64,000 nt of DNA from Pedobacter panaciterrae (GTDB taxonomy: Bacteria; Bacteroidota; Bacteroidia; Sphingobacteriales; Sphingobacteriaceae), in NCBI RefSeq assembly GCF_013204795.1, contig NZ_JABMKW010000002.1:1-64000 (forward strand), given 5' to 3'. The translations under genes and the position numbers were made by a program. The notes under the pieces are model-generated. The model worked only from the letters and a program-made list of their open reading frames with translations, was not told the DNA's origin and did no database searches. Positions 42,737 to 51,554 of this stretch are shown one piece after another (position 1 is the stretch's first letter; every line of letters begins with the position of its first letter).

Positions 42737-43804
42737 ATGAATGACGATGAATCTGCTCTCATTAGGAATCAGTTAAAGAAAAAAGTGGTAATCGTACCGA
42801 TGTCTGGTCGTACCTTACTCCATTTTTCGGGTCCTGTAGATGTTTTTACCAATGCAGACAAGTGTTTATACTTATCTGGTTCTAAACATGGTTATGATGT
42901 TGTAATCGCATCTCCAACCTTAAAGAAGCACATACCGACTTTAGCCGGGGCGGAACTGGTTTGCCAGCAGAGTGCCCTGGAAATTACAACACCTATCGAC
43001 ATTGTTATCGTAGCTGGAAATGACTTTCAAACTTTAGGAAAATCAGAATACGCTACTTTTTGTAATTGGCTATCGGCCATCAATGAAAAAAGTAACAGCA
43101 GGATTGGGTCAGTTTGCGGTGGTGCTTTTGTTTTAGCTGAAGCAGGATTGTTAAATGGAAAAAAAGCAACCACACACTGGCAGTTGAGTGATCGGTTAAA
43201 GAAAGAGTATCCACTTGTTGAGGTCAATACTAATCCATTTTATATGGGGGATGGGAGGATATATACTTCAGGAGGGGTCTCTTCAGGCATAGATCTCGCT
43301 CTTGCTTTAGTAGAGGAAGATCACGGCAAGGATATCGCTATTCAAGTAGCACGCAAATTGGTGTTTTACTTGTCGAGACCTGGTTTTCAGGCCCAGTTTG
43401 GCAACCTATTGCCAGCTTACGAAAGCACCAATATTGCACAGAAATTATATGGATGGCTTAATGAGAACCTGGCTCAGCCTTTAGATGTAGCGCGGATGGC
43501 CGAACATTTAAATATGAGCCCAAGGAACTTTACGAGGGTTTTTCATAAGCAAACAGGTTTGCCACCTGCCAAGTTCATAGAAAAACTAAGGGTGGAAATG
43601 GCCAGGAAATATTTGGAAGATACCGATGTTTCTATTGAAAGTATAGCTGAAAAATGCGGGCTTAATAATCTTGTCTCCATGAGGCGTACATTTCTGAGGC
43701 ATTTAATGACTACACCATCCGATTATCGCCGCGCATTCAGGACATCACTTCAATCTCCTGGCATTAATGATAGTTCTCAATCGAATTTATATAGAACAAA
43801 TTAA
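42737..43804 (+). CDS. GlxA family transcriptional regulator (DJ-1/PfpI domain + AraC HTH)
   Basis: 355 residues. The N-terminal DJ-1/PfpI-like domain (about 15-195) keeps the nucleophile-elbow cysteine in GSVCGGAFVLAEAGLL; the C-terminal AraC helix-turn-helix pair (about 240-335) has MAEHLNMSPRNFTRVFHKQTG and VSIESIAEKCGLNN. Such regulators sense small metabolites or electrophiles. A GAPDH gene starts 10 nt after its stop, so it is probably in a two-gene operon with it. Confidence 0.92.
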   Translation: MNDDESALIRNQLKKKVVIVPMSGRTLLHFSGPVDVFTNADKCLYLSGSKHGYDVVIASPTLKKHIPTLAGAELVCQQSALEITTPIDIVIVAGNDFQTLGKSEYATFCNWLSAINEKSNSRIGSVCGGAFVLAEAGLLNGKKATTHWQLSDRLKKEYPLVEVNTNPFYMGDGRIYTSGGVSSGIDLALALVEEDHGKDIAIQVARKLVFYLSRPGFQAQFGNLLPAYESTNIAQKLYGWLNENLAQPLDVARMAEHLNMSPRNFTRVFHKQTGLPPAKFIEKLRVEMARKYLEDTDVSIESIAEKCGLNNLVSMRRTFLRHLMTTPSDYRRAFRTSLQSPGINDSSQSNLYRTN

Positions 43805-43814
43805 TCATAACAAC

Positions 43815-44792
43815 ATGAAAATAGCAATTAATGGATTCGGACGCATCGGCCGAATGACCCTTAGGGCATTACAAAATAGACCAGAAATAGAAGTTGTCGC
43901 AGTAAATGACCTTACAGACATCAAAACACTTACCCATTTACTTAAATATGATACGGCACATGGTCGGTTCCCCGGAGAGGTAACCAGTGATGGGGATATG
44001 ATCATTGCAAATGGAAAACGCATACAGTTATTGAGTGAAAGAGATCCTGAAAAGCTTCCATGGAAAGACCTGGCTATAGATGTGGTAATAGAATCGACAG
44101 GCAGGTTTACCGATAAGGGTTCTGCACAATCACATATCCATGCAGGTGCAAAAAAAGTATTGATTACAGCACCTGCCACAGGAGGGGTGAAAACGATTGT
44201 ACACGGGGTGAATAATGAGCTGATAGGGGACGACCTGATCTATTCTACAGCATCGTGTACCACAGGCAGCATTGCCCCAATATTAGCAATTCTGGATAAG
44301 GAATTTGGTGTCGAATCTGGGTATATGGTAACTGTTCATGCATTTACTGCTGATCAAAACTTGCAAGATGCACCTCATAAAGACCTAAGAAGAGCACGCG
44401 CAGCATCATATTCTATTATCCCTACCACTACGGGTGCCGCCAAAGCTATTGGTGATGTGCTTCCTAACTTAAAAGGTAAAATGGATGGATATTCTTATCG
44501 TGTTCCGGTAATTGATGCATCTATCGTGGATTTATCGGTAAATTTAAATAAGGAGGTGTCTGCCGATGAATTGAATAACTTATTTAAATCCTATGCAGGA
44601 AGCACTTTTAAAGGTATACTGGAATATACAGAAGAACCGATGGTATCTTCAGATATTTTAGGAAACACACATTCTTCGATTGTAGATGGTAGTTTGACCA
44701 AAACTAACGGTAAATTGGTTAAAGTGGTCGCCTGGTATGATAATGAAGTTGGAATTTCCAACAGGATTGCAGAGCTGGTTAGTTTGCTGTAA
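43815..44792 (+). CDS. type I glyceraldehyde-3-phosphate dehydrogenase
   Basis: 325 residues. NAD-binding INGFGRIGRMTLRAL at the N-terminus with Asp32 (NDL), favouring NAD; catalytic Cys148 in TASCTTGSIAP and His175 in VTVHAFTADQ. The usual SCTTNCL is SCTTGSI here, so Asn and the second Cys after the nucleophile are replaced. The phosphate-binding RAASYSIIPTTTGAAKA is intact. ATG 43815 fits the family start. It is co-directional with, and 10 nt after, the GlxA-type regulator, which suggests a dedicated or stress-linked isozyme. Confidence 0.94.
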   Translation: MKIAINGFGRIGRMTLRALQNRPEIEVVAVNDLTDIKTLTHLLKYDTAHGRFPGEVTSDGDMIIANGKRIQLLSERDPEKLPWKDLAIDVVIESTGRFTDKGSAQSHIHAGAKKVLITAPATGGVKTIVHGVNNELIGDDLIYSTASCTTGSIAPILAILDKEFGVESGYMVTVHAFTADQNLQDAPHKDLRRARAASYSIIPTTTGAAKAIGDVLPNLKGKMDGYSYRVPVIDASIVDLSVNLNKEVSADELNNLFKSYAGSTFKGILEYTEEPMVSSDILGNTHSSIVDGSLTKTNGKLVKVVAWYDNEVGISNRIAELVSLL

Positions 44793-44810
44793 AAACACCA
44801 GAAAAAGGAA

Positions 44811-44846
44811 AGGCCAGCAAATGAGCGTACACTTGCTGGCTTTTTC
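44811..44846 (+). terminator. terminator downstream of the GAPDH gene
   Basis: GCCAGCAA (44813-44820) and TTGCTGGC (44833-44840) pair across a 12-nt loop, followed by TTTTTCTC. It ends right at the stop codon of the decayed ridA-like gene on the other strand. Confidence 0.85.
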
Positions 44847-44847
44847 T

Positions 44848-45105
44848 CTATTTTACTACAGTAGCTTCTAGTTCGACTGTTAGGGTTGCAAAAAGACCTT
44901 TGACTTCCAGTAAGGTTGTAGCTTGCCTTATGCCATACTTCTGCAAAAAATCCTTGTATACGTCTGTGCATGTACTAAAAAATTCTTGTACAGAAGTGGT
45001 GTAAAGATTCAAACGGACGATGCCGGCACAATCATATCCGGCGCTGTGAATAAGTTCTTCCAGGTTTTTAACAGTAAGGGCAGGTATGACAAGAATGGAG
45101 TTATG
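44848..45105 (-). pseudogene. 5'-truncated RidA family gene fragment
   Basis: On the minus strand an open frame ending in TAG (44848-44850) encodes about the last 75 residues of a RidA (YjgF/UK114) protein: NLEELIHSAGYD, IVRLNLYTTSV, KYGIRQATTLLEVKGLF and the terminal ELEATVVK. RidA proteins are about 125 residues and hydrolyse reactive enamine/imine intermediates. The N-terminal ~45 residues are missing: the frame meets a TAG at 45106-45108, contains no ATG, and the other frames upstream do not look like RidA. The 53-bp palindrome starts 20 nt beyond. Most likely a remnant, with the 5' part lost by deletion or insertion. Confidence 0.72.
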
Positions 45106-45127
45106 CTAGACTTCGAAGCAATTTATT

Positions 45128-45180
45128 AATTTACAATTGTCATCTCCTTTGGTAACCAAAGGAGATGACAATTGTAAATT
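45128..45180. repeat. 53-bp perfect palindrome (26-bp arms, 1-nt centre; REP-like copy 2)
   Basis: Left arm 45128-45153 (starts AATTTACAATTG, ends CTCCTTTGGT), single central A at 45154, right arm 45155-45180 its exact reverse complement. It contains GTCATCTCC...GGAGATGAC, similar to the hairpins at 31268 and 51555. It lies between the ridA fragment and the 3' end of the TonB-dependent receptor gene and may work as a terminator, but it is far longer and more perfect than the other terminators here. Confidence 0.88.
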
Positions 45181-45213
45181 GCCCAAAAAAGGGTCAATGA
45201 GTCTAAAAGTAAC

Positions 45214-47508
45214 TTAAAATTTGAAAGAGAAGTTAGCTGCAAAGTTTCTGGTAAATTGGGGGTTTCCTACCAAATCCCAGTATTGTACATTAGAGATGTT
45301 GTTTAATTTAAAACCAAATTTCCATTTCTCCTTTTGGTAAGAAACAGCAGCATTAATAATATGATACGCCGGAATGGTATAAGTATTGCTTGAATTAAGA
45401 TACGAATCGCCAATATAATTTCCTCCAAAACCCACTCCAATACCTTTAATACTTTCAAAAGGCAGACGATAGTTCAGCCAATAGTTAACGATATGTTTGG
45501 GTGCTTGAGTCGCAAGCTTACCTTCGTATGCATCAGCCTTAGTATATTTATTTTCATTATATCCGTATCCGGCTACAATGCTCAGGCCGGTTAGAGGGTT
45601 AGCAGTAAGCTCTACTTCTACTCCCTTGCTCACTTGCTTGCCATCCTGAAAACTATATAGTGCATCATCTGTACGCAAAGCATTGTCGATACCAATATGA
45701 TAGTAGCTAATACTCCCACCAAGCACACCGCCCGGTAATTCGGCTTTTACACCGCCTTCCATTTGGTTGGCAAAAACGGGTTTAGGTTTAAACAGACTGC
45801 CATCAGGCTGTTCAAGTGGACCCTGGTTTTGAAAACCATTCATAAAGTTCCCAAATAGAGATACTTTGTCTTTCACCAGCTGATACACAATTCCTAGCTT
45901 GGGAGAAAGTGATGGCTGAACAAAGCCCCCTTCGTAGGTTTGTTTAAAACGATCAAAACGCAAGCTTAACATGGTAGACAAACGGCCGGTCCAGTTGATC
46001 ACGTCAGAAGCGTATGCACCAAAAGAGTTTCCTCCGTATGCATCAGTAGATGAGGCTATTGAATTATCTGCCAAAAGACCGGTTACCCTGCTCAGGCCCG
46101 ATTTTTCGAAAGGCTGGGTAATGTCTATTTCGTCGAGCTCAAGGGCTTTGTAAGTAAGTGTTTCATCGTTGAATTCATAACTGGCACCAATCAATATGTT
46201 ATGATGAATTTTACCGGTATTAAAGCTTCCGTTAAAATTCTGTTGGATATTTGCGTAAGTTCTTTCTCTTGGACCAAAATGCCTGATACTGGTTTCGGCC
46301 GTGGTCGCATTAGTCCATTCTACATAAGGTTGATAGCTGTGGTTTAAAAATTCATTTACATGAGATACGCCTGTAGTTGATGTCCAGTTTTTACTAATCT
46401 GATATTTGGCCTGTCCAAAATATTTTGTGGCCTCTGCGTCGCTAAGCAGATCATTCTGGAAAAAAGATTTTTTAAAGCCAAGCGGAATATCTTTTGCAGA
46501 TTTAAAAGGCACTTGATCTCCAAAAAGTAATGTATATGCCAGGCGGTTTGCATCACTGTTAAAATATTCAAAATCGAACAGGAATGAAAGGCGGTCGCTG
46601 GCCTGGTAAGATAGACTGGGGCTAATAACGTATCTTTTATTTTTGCCATATTCGTTTGAACTGTTTTGCTGATGCTTTACGGCATTGAATCTCAGTAATA
46701 CTGTTTTTTCATTATTTAGTGGTGTATTCAGATCAATAGTAGCCCTGCTTAGATCAAAGCTTCCCATGCTATAATCTATCTCGCCTCCAAAGGCTGCATA
46801 AGGTTTTTTGGTGACCAGATTTATTGCACCACCAAATGTGGATATTTGCGAGCCAAACAGCGTACCTGATGGACCTTTAATTAATTCTACGCGTTCCAGA
46901 TTTGCTATTTCTGTTCCAGATCTGTAAACTGATGTTGCCATTCCATTCCTTGCGTAATCGAAGTTGGTGAAGCCTCTGAATAAGACAGCAAAGCTTCCGG
47001 TAACATATTCAGTTGGCGCAACGCCGGGGGCAGCCCTGAAAACCTCCTTAACGCCGGTCATCAGCTGTTCTTTCATTAACTCCTTGCCGACAACGTTATA
47101 TACTTGCGGATTCTCGAGATTTTTTAATGGCATCCGGGCAACATAATCGGTTTCCTTATTTGTTTGCCGGCTGTTGCTGTTTACAACAACCTCCTGTAAT
47201 TGCCGGTTGTCTTCTGTCAAAGTAAAATTGACTACGCTGGTTTCTCCGGCTGTTACTGTTACTGTGCTTTTTTGTGTGAGAAGCCCGGTAAAACTTGCAG
47301 TTAACGTATAAGTTCCTGCAGGAACTTTGTTGATGGTATAATTGCCAGCTTCGTTGACTATGCTGGCCTTATTTGTTCCGGCCAGAACAACATTTACAAA
47401 TTCAGCAGGTTTACCATCAGAAGTGGTTACTGTGCCTCTAATGGTACCAGTTTGGGCAAATGCCTGCACTGTAAGGATAGATAAAAATAGAGTTAGAGAT
47501 TTAAGCAT
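45214..47508 (-). CDS. TonB-dependent siderophore receptor
   Basis: A 764-residue outer-membrane transporter. Signal peptide (ends near VQAFAQ), carboxypeptidase-regulatory-like domain (about 20-105; GTIRGTVTTSDGKPAEFVNV), plug domain (about 120-240; ELIKGPSGTLFGSQISTFGGAINLVTKK in two parts) and a beta-barrel ending in the aromatic-terminated NFSFKF. The plug and barrel resemble siderophore receptors (FpvA/FhuE class) rather than SusC proteins, and no SusD is adjacent. The -7 box and an AT-rich dyad just upstream (47521-47543) suggest iron control. Confidence 0.93.
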   Translation of the reverse strand: MLKSLTLFLSILTVQAFAQTGTIRGTVTTSDGKPAEFVNVVLAGTNKASIVNEAGNYTINKVPAGTYTLTASFTGLLTQKSTVTVTAGETSVVNFTLTEDNRQLQEVVVNSNSRQTNKETDYVARMPLKNLENPQVYNVVGKELMKEQLMTGVKEVFRAAPGVAPTEYVTGSFAVLFRGFTNFDYARNGMATSVYRSGTEIANLERVELIKGPSGTLFGSQISTFGGAINLVTKKPYAAFGGEIDYSMGSFDLSRATIDLNTPLNNEKTVLLRFNAVKHQQNSSNEYGKNKRYVISPSLSYQASDRLSFLFDFEYFNSDANRLAYTLLFGDQVPFKSAKDIPLGFKKSFFQNDLLSDAEATKYFGQAKYQISKNWTSTTGVSHVNEFLNHSYQPYVEWTNATTAETSIRHFGPRERTYANIQQNFNGSFNTGKIHHNILIGASYEFNDETLTYKALELDEIDITQPFEKSGLSRVTGLLADNSIASSTDAYGGNSFGAYASDVINWTGRLSTMLSLRFDRFKQTYEGGFVQPSLSPKLGIVYQLVKDKVSLFGNFMNGFQNQGPLEQPDGSLFKPKPVFANQMEGGVKAELPGGVLGGSISYYHIGIDNALRTDDALYSFQDGKQVSKGVEVELTANPLTGLSIVAGYGYNENKYTKADAYEGKLATQAPKHIVNYWLNYRLPFESIKGIGVGFGGNYIGDSYLNSSNTYTIPAYHIINAAVSYQKEKWKFGFKLNNISNVQYWDLVGNPQFTRNFAANFSFKF

Positions 47509-47520
47509 ACATATTAGATT

Positions 47521-47543
47521 TTATTTAGACTTATTATAAATAG
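47521..47543. promoter_or_regulatory. candidate iron-responsive operator at the receptor gene
   Basis: A 23-bp dyad, left half TTATTTAGACT and right half ATTATAAATAG around a central T, with 8 of 11 positions symmetric. It lies between the -7 box (47547-47554) and the start codon of the siderophore receptor. Its shape and location suit a Fur- or DtxR-type repressor. The binding protein is inferred, not shown. Confidence 0.35.
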
Positions 47544-47546
47544 TTG

Positions 47547-47554
47547 CAAATATA
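47547..47554 (-). promoter_or_regulatory. -7 promoter element for the siderophore receptor gene
   Basis: TATATTTG on the minus strand, an exact TAnnTTTG match, 38 nt before the ATG. Confidence 0.5.
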
Positions 47555-47653
47555 TAAACATTTGGATTTCTAACATTGTAATTCTAATTTTTAAATTTCT
47601 TTATCCTAAAGGATCCCTTCACTCGTTTAGTTATTGATGAACACTAAAATTGA

Positions 47654-47752
47654 ATGGATAGGCAACAAGCAAAAGAATTAGTTGAAAGATATTTTGTGAA
47701 TAAGAGCAAATTCAGGTTAGTACAAGCGCTTATTGAGTTAGGCATGGTTTAA
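47654..47752 (+). CDS. 32-residue open frame, hypothetical
   Basis: ATG 47654 to TAA 47752 encodes MDRQQAKELVERYF... ending LIELGMV, a mix of charged and hydrophobic residues compatible with two amphipathic helices. I see no promoter and recognise no family; it could be the degraded end of a larger gene. Its last 4 bases overlap the stop of the small frame on the other strand. Confidence 0.25.
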   Translation: MDRQQAKELVERYFVNKSKFRLVQALIELGMV

Positions 47753-47838
47753 CCTACTTTGCAGATAAAGAAAAGCAGAAAAAAGATCCCGGTTATGGCT
47801 ATAAAAATGCAAACACGACTTGTTAGATAAGTTTTCAT
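47749..47838 (-). CDS. 29-residue single-pass membrane peptide, hypothetical
   Basis: ATG 47838 to TAA 47749 encodes MKTYLTSRVC, a hydrophobic run rich in Ile/Phe (IFIAITGIFFLLFFI) and CKVG: one membrane helix with a positive N-terminus. Far too short for the usual gene-length cut-offs. Such peptides can be membrane regulators or type I toxins; I have no evidence for either beyond composition. Confidence 0.35.
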   Translation of the reverse strand: MKTYLTSRVCIFIAITGIFFLLFFICKVG

Positions 47839-47978
47839 GATGTTTGTAATTTAGGTTTTACTTAAGCTTTATATTCACAGATACGTTAGCGGCTTTTAAA
47901 TAGTTGCCTGCTTTTGGAAGTTCCGTGGATTTAAAGTCATATAGTGATTAGAAAATGAAGTTTCGCTTAAATAGGGTG

Positions 47979-47986
47979 TAGTTTTG
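47979..47986 (+). promoter_or_regulatory. -7 promoter element for the luciferase-like gene
   Basis: TAGTTTTG, exact TAnnTTTG match, ending 19 nt before the ATG at 48006. Confidence 0.45.
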
Positions 47987-48005
47987 CAGCCTACTTTTAA
48001 GCAAT

Positions 48006-49010
48006 ATGAAAAAATTACTGAACACCATTCCTTTTTCTGCATTAGATCTTGCAACTGTTGTTGAGGGCAAGACCCCAGCCGATACCTTTAAGAAAAGTTT
48101 AGACCTTGCCCGCCATGCTGAAGATTGGGGGTATAACCGGTATTGGTTGGCCGAACATCATAATATGATTAGTGTTGCCAGTTCAGCAACATCGGTAGTA
48201 ATAGGCCACATAGCCGGTGGAACAAAAAAAATAAGAGTAGGTGCTGGTGGTATAATGTTGCCGAATCACTCGCCTTTAATTATAGCTGAACAATTTGGTA
48301 CTCTTGCTTCACTATATCCTGATAGAATAGATTTAGGATTGGGAAGAGCACCAGGCACAGATCAGGCAACGGCCGCGGCAATTAGAGGTGAGCGTATGCA
48401 TGCTGCTCAGGATTTCCCGGGAGATGTACTGAGGTTACAAGCCTATTTATCGCCAGATAATCACAGAAGTAATGTAAGGGCAATTCCTGGTGAAGGACTT
48501 GATATTCCGATATGGATATTGGGATCGAGTACTGATAGTGCACATTTGGCTGCTGCATTGGGTTTGCCGTATGCCTTTGCAAGTCATTTTGCCCCGGCTC
48601 AGTTCCTTACGGCAATAAATATATACAGAAAGAACTTTAAACCTTCTGAGCATTTGGCTGCACCATATGTATTGGCTTGTGTAAACGTTGTTGCTGCAGA
48701 TACTGATGCGGAGGCTAATAAACTTGCCACTTCGTTGTATCAATTGTTTAGAGGAATTGTAACCGGAAAGCGCAGACTTTTGCAACCTCCTGTTGATAGC
48801 ATGGAGGGAATATGGACAGATTATGAGGAAGAGCAGGCAGGACAAATGCTGGCTTGTACTTTTACAGGAAGCAAGGAAACGATAAAAGCGGATTTGCAGC
48901 AATTTCTGGATCAGACAGAAGTTGATGAGATTATGGCTACGTCACATATTTTTGATCATAATGCCAGATTACGCTCTTATGAATTGTTGGCTGAAGCTTT
49001 TGGCCGATAA
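48006..49010 (+). CDS. LLM class flavin-dependent oxidoreductase (luciferase-like monooxygenase)
   Basis: 334 residues of the bacterial luciferase/flavin-dependent monooxygenase fold. Typical features: [16 protein letters not shown] near the N-terminus, [10 protein letters not shown] (about 45-54), [16 protein letters not shown] and [14 protein letters not shown], matching the alkanal-monooxygenase-like family often annotated in Bacteroidota. It needs reduced FMN from a separate reductase; an FMN reductase gene lies at 53.7 kb, but a link is only a guess. Substrate unknown. Confidence 0.93.
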   Translation: MKKLLNTIPFSALDLATVVEGKTPADTFKKSLDLARHAEDWGYNRYWLAEHHNMISVASSATSVVIGHIAGGTKKIRVGAGGIMLPNHSPLIIAEQFGTLASLYPDRIDLGLGRAPGTDQATAAAIRGERMHAAQDFPGDVLRLQAYLSPDNHRSNVRAIPGEGLDIPIWILGSSTDSAHLAAALGLPYAFASHFAPAQFLTAINIYRKNFKPSEHLAAPYVLACVNVVAADTDAEANKLATSLYQLFRGIVTGKRRLLQPPVDSMEGIWTDYEEEQAGQMLACTFTGSKETIKADLQQFLDQTEVDEIMATSHIFDHNARLRSYELLAEAFGR

Positions 49011-49115
49011 AAAAGAGCATTTCACCGCTTCCCGTTTGCAGATAATCTAATTTCTATTGATAAAAAGTGTAACAAAACCGATTTTGCGCAGACTAATTGA
49101 AGAAATAAAATTTTT

Positions 49116-51521
49116 ATGAAACGAATTATACTACTATTTGCGGGATTGGGGTTAATGCTGAATGCTAATGCGCAGTTTTCTTTGGGTGGGGCACCACAAA
49201 AACCTAAAGTGACTGGACGTATTACAGCATTGATTTTAGACTCGCTTACCAAAAAACCTATTGACTATGCAACAGTATCATTAATAAAAACAGCTGATAA
49301 TAAATCTGTAAATGGAGGGGTAACTGATGAGAAAGGTAAAATAGTTTTGCAAAATGTTGCGCCCGACCAATATAAGCTTTCTATTGGGTTTATGGGCTAT
49401 AAAACAAAATCTATATCGGTTAAGACGAGCCCGGAAAAACCTGATTTAAACGCAGGAACTATTTATGTAAGCCCTACAGAAAGTAACCTGAAAGAGGTTG
49501 CAATTGTGGGAGAAAAATCTTTGATTGAGAATAAGGTTGATAAATTGGTTTACAATGCTGAGGCCGATATTACCAATGCCGGTGGAGATGCAACTGATGT
49601 AATGCGTAAAGTACCTATGCTTTCTGTTGACATAAACGGAAATGTGCAGTTGCGCGGAAGTGCAGTTCGTGTTTTGATAAATGGAAAACCCTCAGGAACA
49701 ATGGCAAACAGTGTGGCTGATGCTTTGAAAATGATTCCTGCTGAGCAGATCAAAAGTGTGGAAGTAATTACAAGCCCTTCTGCAAAATACGATGCTGAAG
49801 GCTCGGGTGGTATCATCAATATCATCACAAAAAAGAAAACTGCTGAAGGTGTCAGTGGAAGTATAAATACATCGGCCGGTACACGTTCAAATAATGGCGC
49901 GTTTAATTTAAATGCTAAAACAGGCCGTTTATCGTTAACAGGTAATCTAGGTGTAAATCATGCTTATCCACAGAATTCGAAGGTTGTTGTGTTTAATAGT
50001 TCTGTTGTAGATGGGGTTACAAATACCGTTTCGCAGAATGGTTTTTCTAAATGGTCCAGAGTTGGATACAACGGGAGTGCTGGTTTGGATTATGATTTTA
50101 ACAGTTACCACAACATTAGTTCTACGGTTAAATTTAACAGATTCTCTAATGGAGGGCCAGGCAGCTCTGATATATTGACCAATAATGTTTTTTCTCAGAA
50201 TATTAGAGATATGGATATGGGGTTCAATAACATGGACTGGAACGTAGATTACAGGAAAACAAGTAAAAAGGAAGGTGAAGAATTGAGTGTTTCTGCACAG
50301 CTTTCGCGAGGAAGAAATACCAGTGATTTTACCAATAGATTTGTAAGCGAGGGTGTGCCTGATTTTACTTTAATTGGAGGCAATACGGGTAAAAATAATG
50401 AGTACACTTTGCAAACTGATTATACTTATCCTTTTAGTAAAACAACCACACTTGAAACCGGGTTGAAAGGTATTTTTAGGAACATTATAAGTGACTATGA
50501 TCAGAATGCCCAGGATTTTGACTACGATCAGAATGTAGGTTCTGCTTATGGTGTGCTTGGTTTTAAACTAACTAAAAAAATTACTGCCAAAGCCGGTTTA
50601 AGAGCTGAGTACACTAAAATTGATGGATTGGCTGGTAACATTTTGCCCTTTAAAAATGACTATTTTAACCTGTTCCCGAGCTTAGTTTTATCGCAGACTT
50701 TAAAGGGGATGACCACTGTTAAGGTGAGTTATAACCGCAGGATACAGAGACCAAGTTTGTTTTATTTGAATCCTTTTAGAAATGAAAGTGATATTTATAA
50801 TCCGATGCAGGGTAACCCTGAATTGTCGCCAGAGTTGAGTGATAACATTGAAGTGGGATACTCAACCTTTATTAAAGGTTCTGTAATTAATGCCTCAGTA
50901 TTTTACCGCAATACAAAGAATGTGATTGAAAGTTTTATCAGTCCGATTGTAGAAGATGGGGTAAACAAAAACTTAACATCTTATACCAACGTAGGTACCA
51001 GTCAATCGTATGGTTTTAACGTTTTCGGTTCATACAACCCTAAACCGAAATGGACCTTAATGGCCAATTTTGGAATGAATACCTACGATGTAAGCAATGC
51101 AAATAATAATATAAATACCGGAACTTTTGTTAATTATACTGCTTTTGCCAGATCAGCATATGCTTTGACTGGAGGGTGGAGTACTGAACTTTGGGGGGTA
51201 ATTAACTCGCCAAGAAGGACTTTTCAGGGAAAAACTGATGCAATGTATTTTTATGGTGGTGCCGTGAAAAAAGAGATTCTTAATAAAAAAGCAACTATTG
51301 GCTTAAATGTATTGAATCCGTTTAGCAGAGATTTGAATATTAAGACTGTAAATAATACTGCAACATCAACACAGAATACTGATATCCATTATCCGTTGCG
51401 CTCTTTTGGTTTAAACTTTAGCTATAACTTTGGTAAGCTTAAGTTTACTCAAAAGAAATCTATTAAAAATGACGACTTGAAGAAAGAAGAGCAAGGCGGA
51501 ATGGGAGGTGGTGTGCAATAA
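49116..51521 (+). CDS. outer-membrane beta-barrel protein with carboxypeptidase-like domain
   Basis: 801 residues: signal peptide (MKRIILLFAGLGLMLNANAQ), carboxypeptidase-regulatory-like domain (about 32-110; ALILDSLTKKPIDYATVSL), plug-like domain (about 125-215; VMRKVPMLSVDINGNVQLRG and AEGSGGIINIITKK) and a C-terminal barrel of the OMP_b-brl_3 type (e.g. YNRRIQRPSLFYLNPFRN, GNPELSPELSDN). After the last strand comes a hydrophilic tail ending EEQGGMGGGVQ. These proteins resemble TonB-dependent receptors but their cargo is unknown. Confidence 0.9.
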   Translation: MKRIILLFAGLGLMLNANAQFSLGGAPQKPKVTGRITALILDSLTKKPIDYATVSLIKTADNKSVNGGVTDEKGKIVLQNVAPDQYKLSIGFMGYKTKSISVKTSPEKPDLNAGTIYVSPTESNLKEVAIVGEKSLIENKVDKLVYNAEADITNAGGDATDVMRKVPMLSVDINGNVQLRGSAVRVLINGKPSGTMANSVADALKMIPAEQIKSVEVITSPSAKYDAEGSGGIINIITKKKTAEGVSGSINTSAGTRSNNGAFNLNAKTGRLSLTGNLGVNHAYPQNSKVVVFNSSVVDGVTNTVSQNGFSKWSRVGYNGSAGLDYDFNSYHNISSTVKFNRFSNGGPGSSDILTNNVFSQNIRDMDMGFNNMDWNVDYRKTSKKEGEELSVSAQLSRGRNTSDFTNRFVSEGVPDFTLIGGNTGKNNEYTLQTDYTYPFSKTTTLETGLKGIFRNIISDYDQNAQDFDYDQNVGSAYGVLGFKLTKKITAKAGLRAEYTKIDGLAGNILPFKNDYFNLFPSLVLSQTLKGMTTVKVSYNRRIQRPSLFYLNPFRNESDIYNPMQGNPELSPELSDNIEVGYSTFIKGSVINASVFYRNTKNVIESFISPIVEDGVNKNLTSYTNVGTSQSYGFNVFGSYNPKPKWTLMANFGMNTYDVSNANNNINTGTFVNYTAFARSAYALTGGWSTELWGVINSPRRTFQGKTDAMYFYGGAVKKEILNKKATIGLNVLNPFSRDLNIKTVNNTATSTQNTDIHYPLRSFGLNFSYNFGKLKFTQKKSIKNDDLKKEEQGGMGGGVQ

Positions 51522-51554
51522 TTGATATTGCGAATTGCAAATTGTGTAAAGTTG

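Noticed and set aside
44591..44971. Open frame of 126 codons on the minus strand over the GAPDH 3' end
   Set aside because: It runs antisense to GAPDH and out of frame with the RidA sequence; the RidA-like peptide in the overlapping frame explains the non-GAPDH part.
44923..45129. 68-codon plus-strand frame near the ridA fragment
   Set aside because: It is antisense to the RidA remnant, whose protein similarity is clear; the plus-strand peptide resembles nothing.
47749..47838. KdpF as identity of the 29-residue membrane peptide
   Set aside because: No kdpABC genes are near and the sequence does not resemble KdpF beyond being hydrophobic.
48447..48902. 151-codon frame antisense to the luciferase-like gene
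   Set aside because: Shadow of a well-supported gene; no promoter and an improbable composition.
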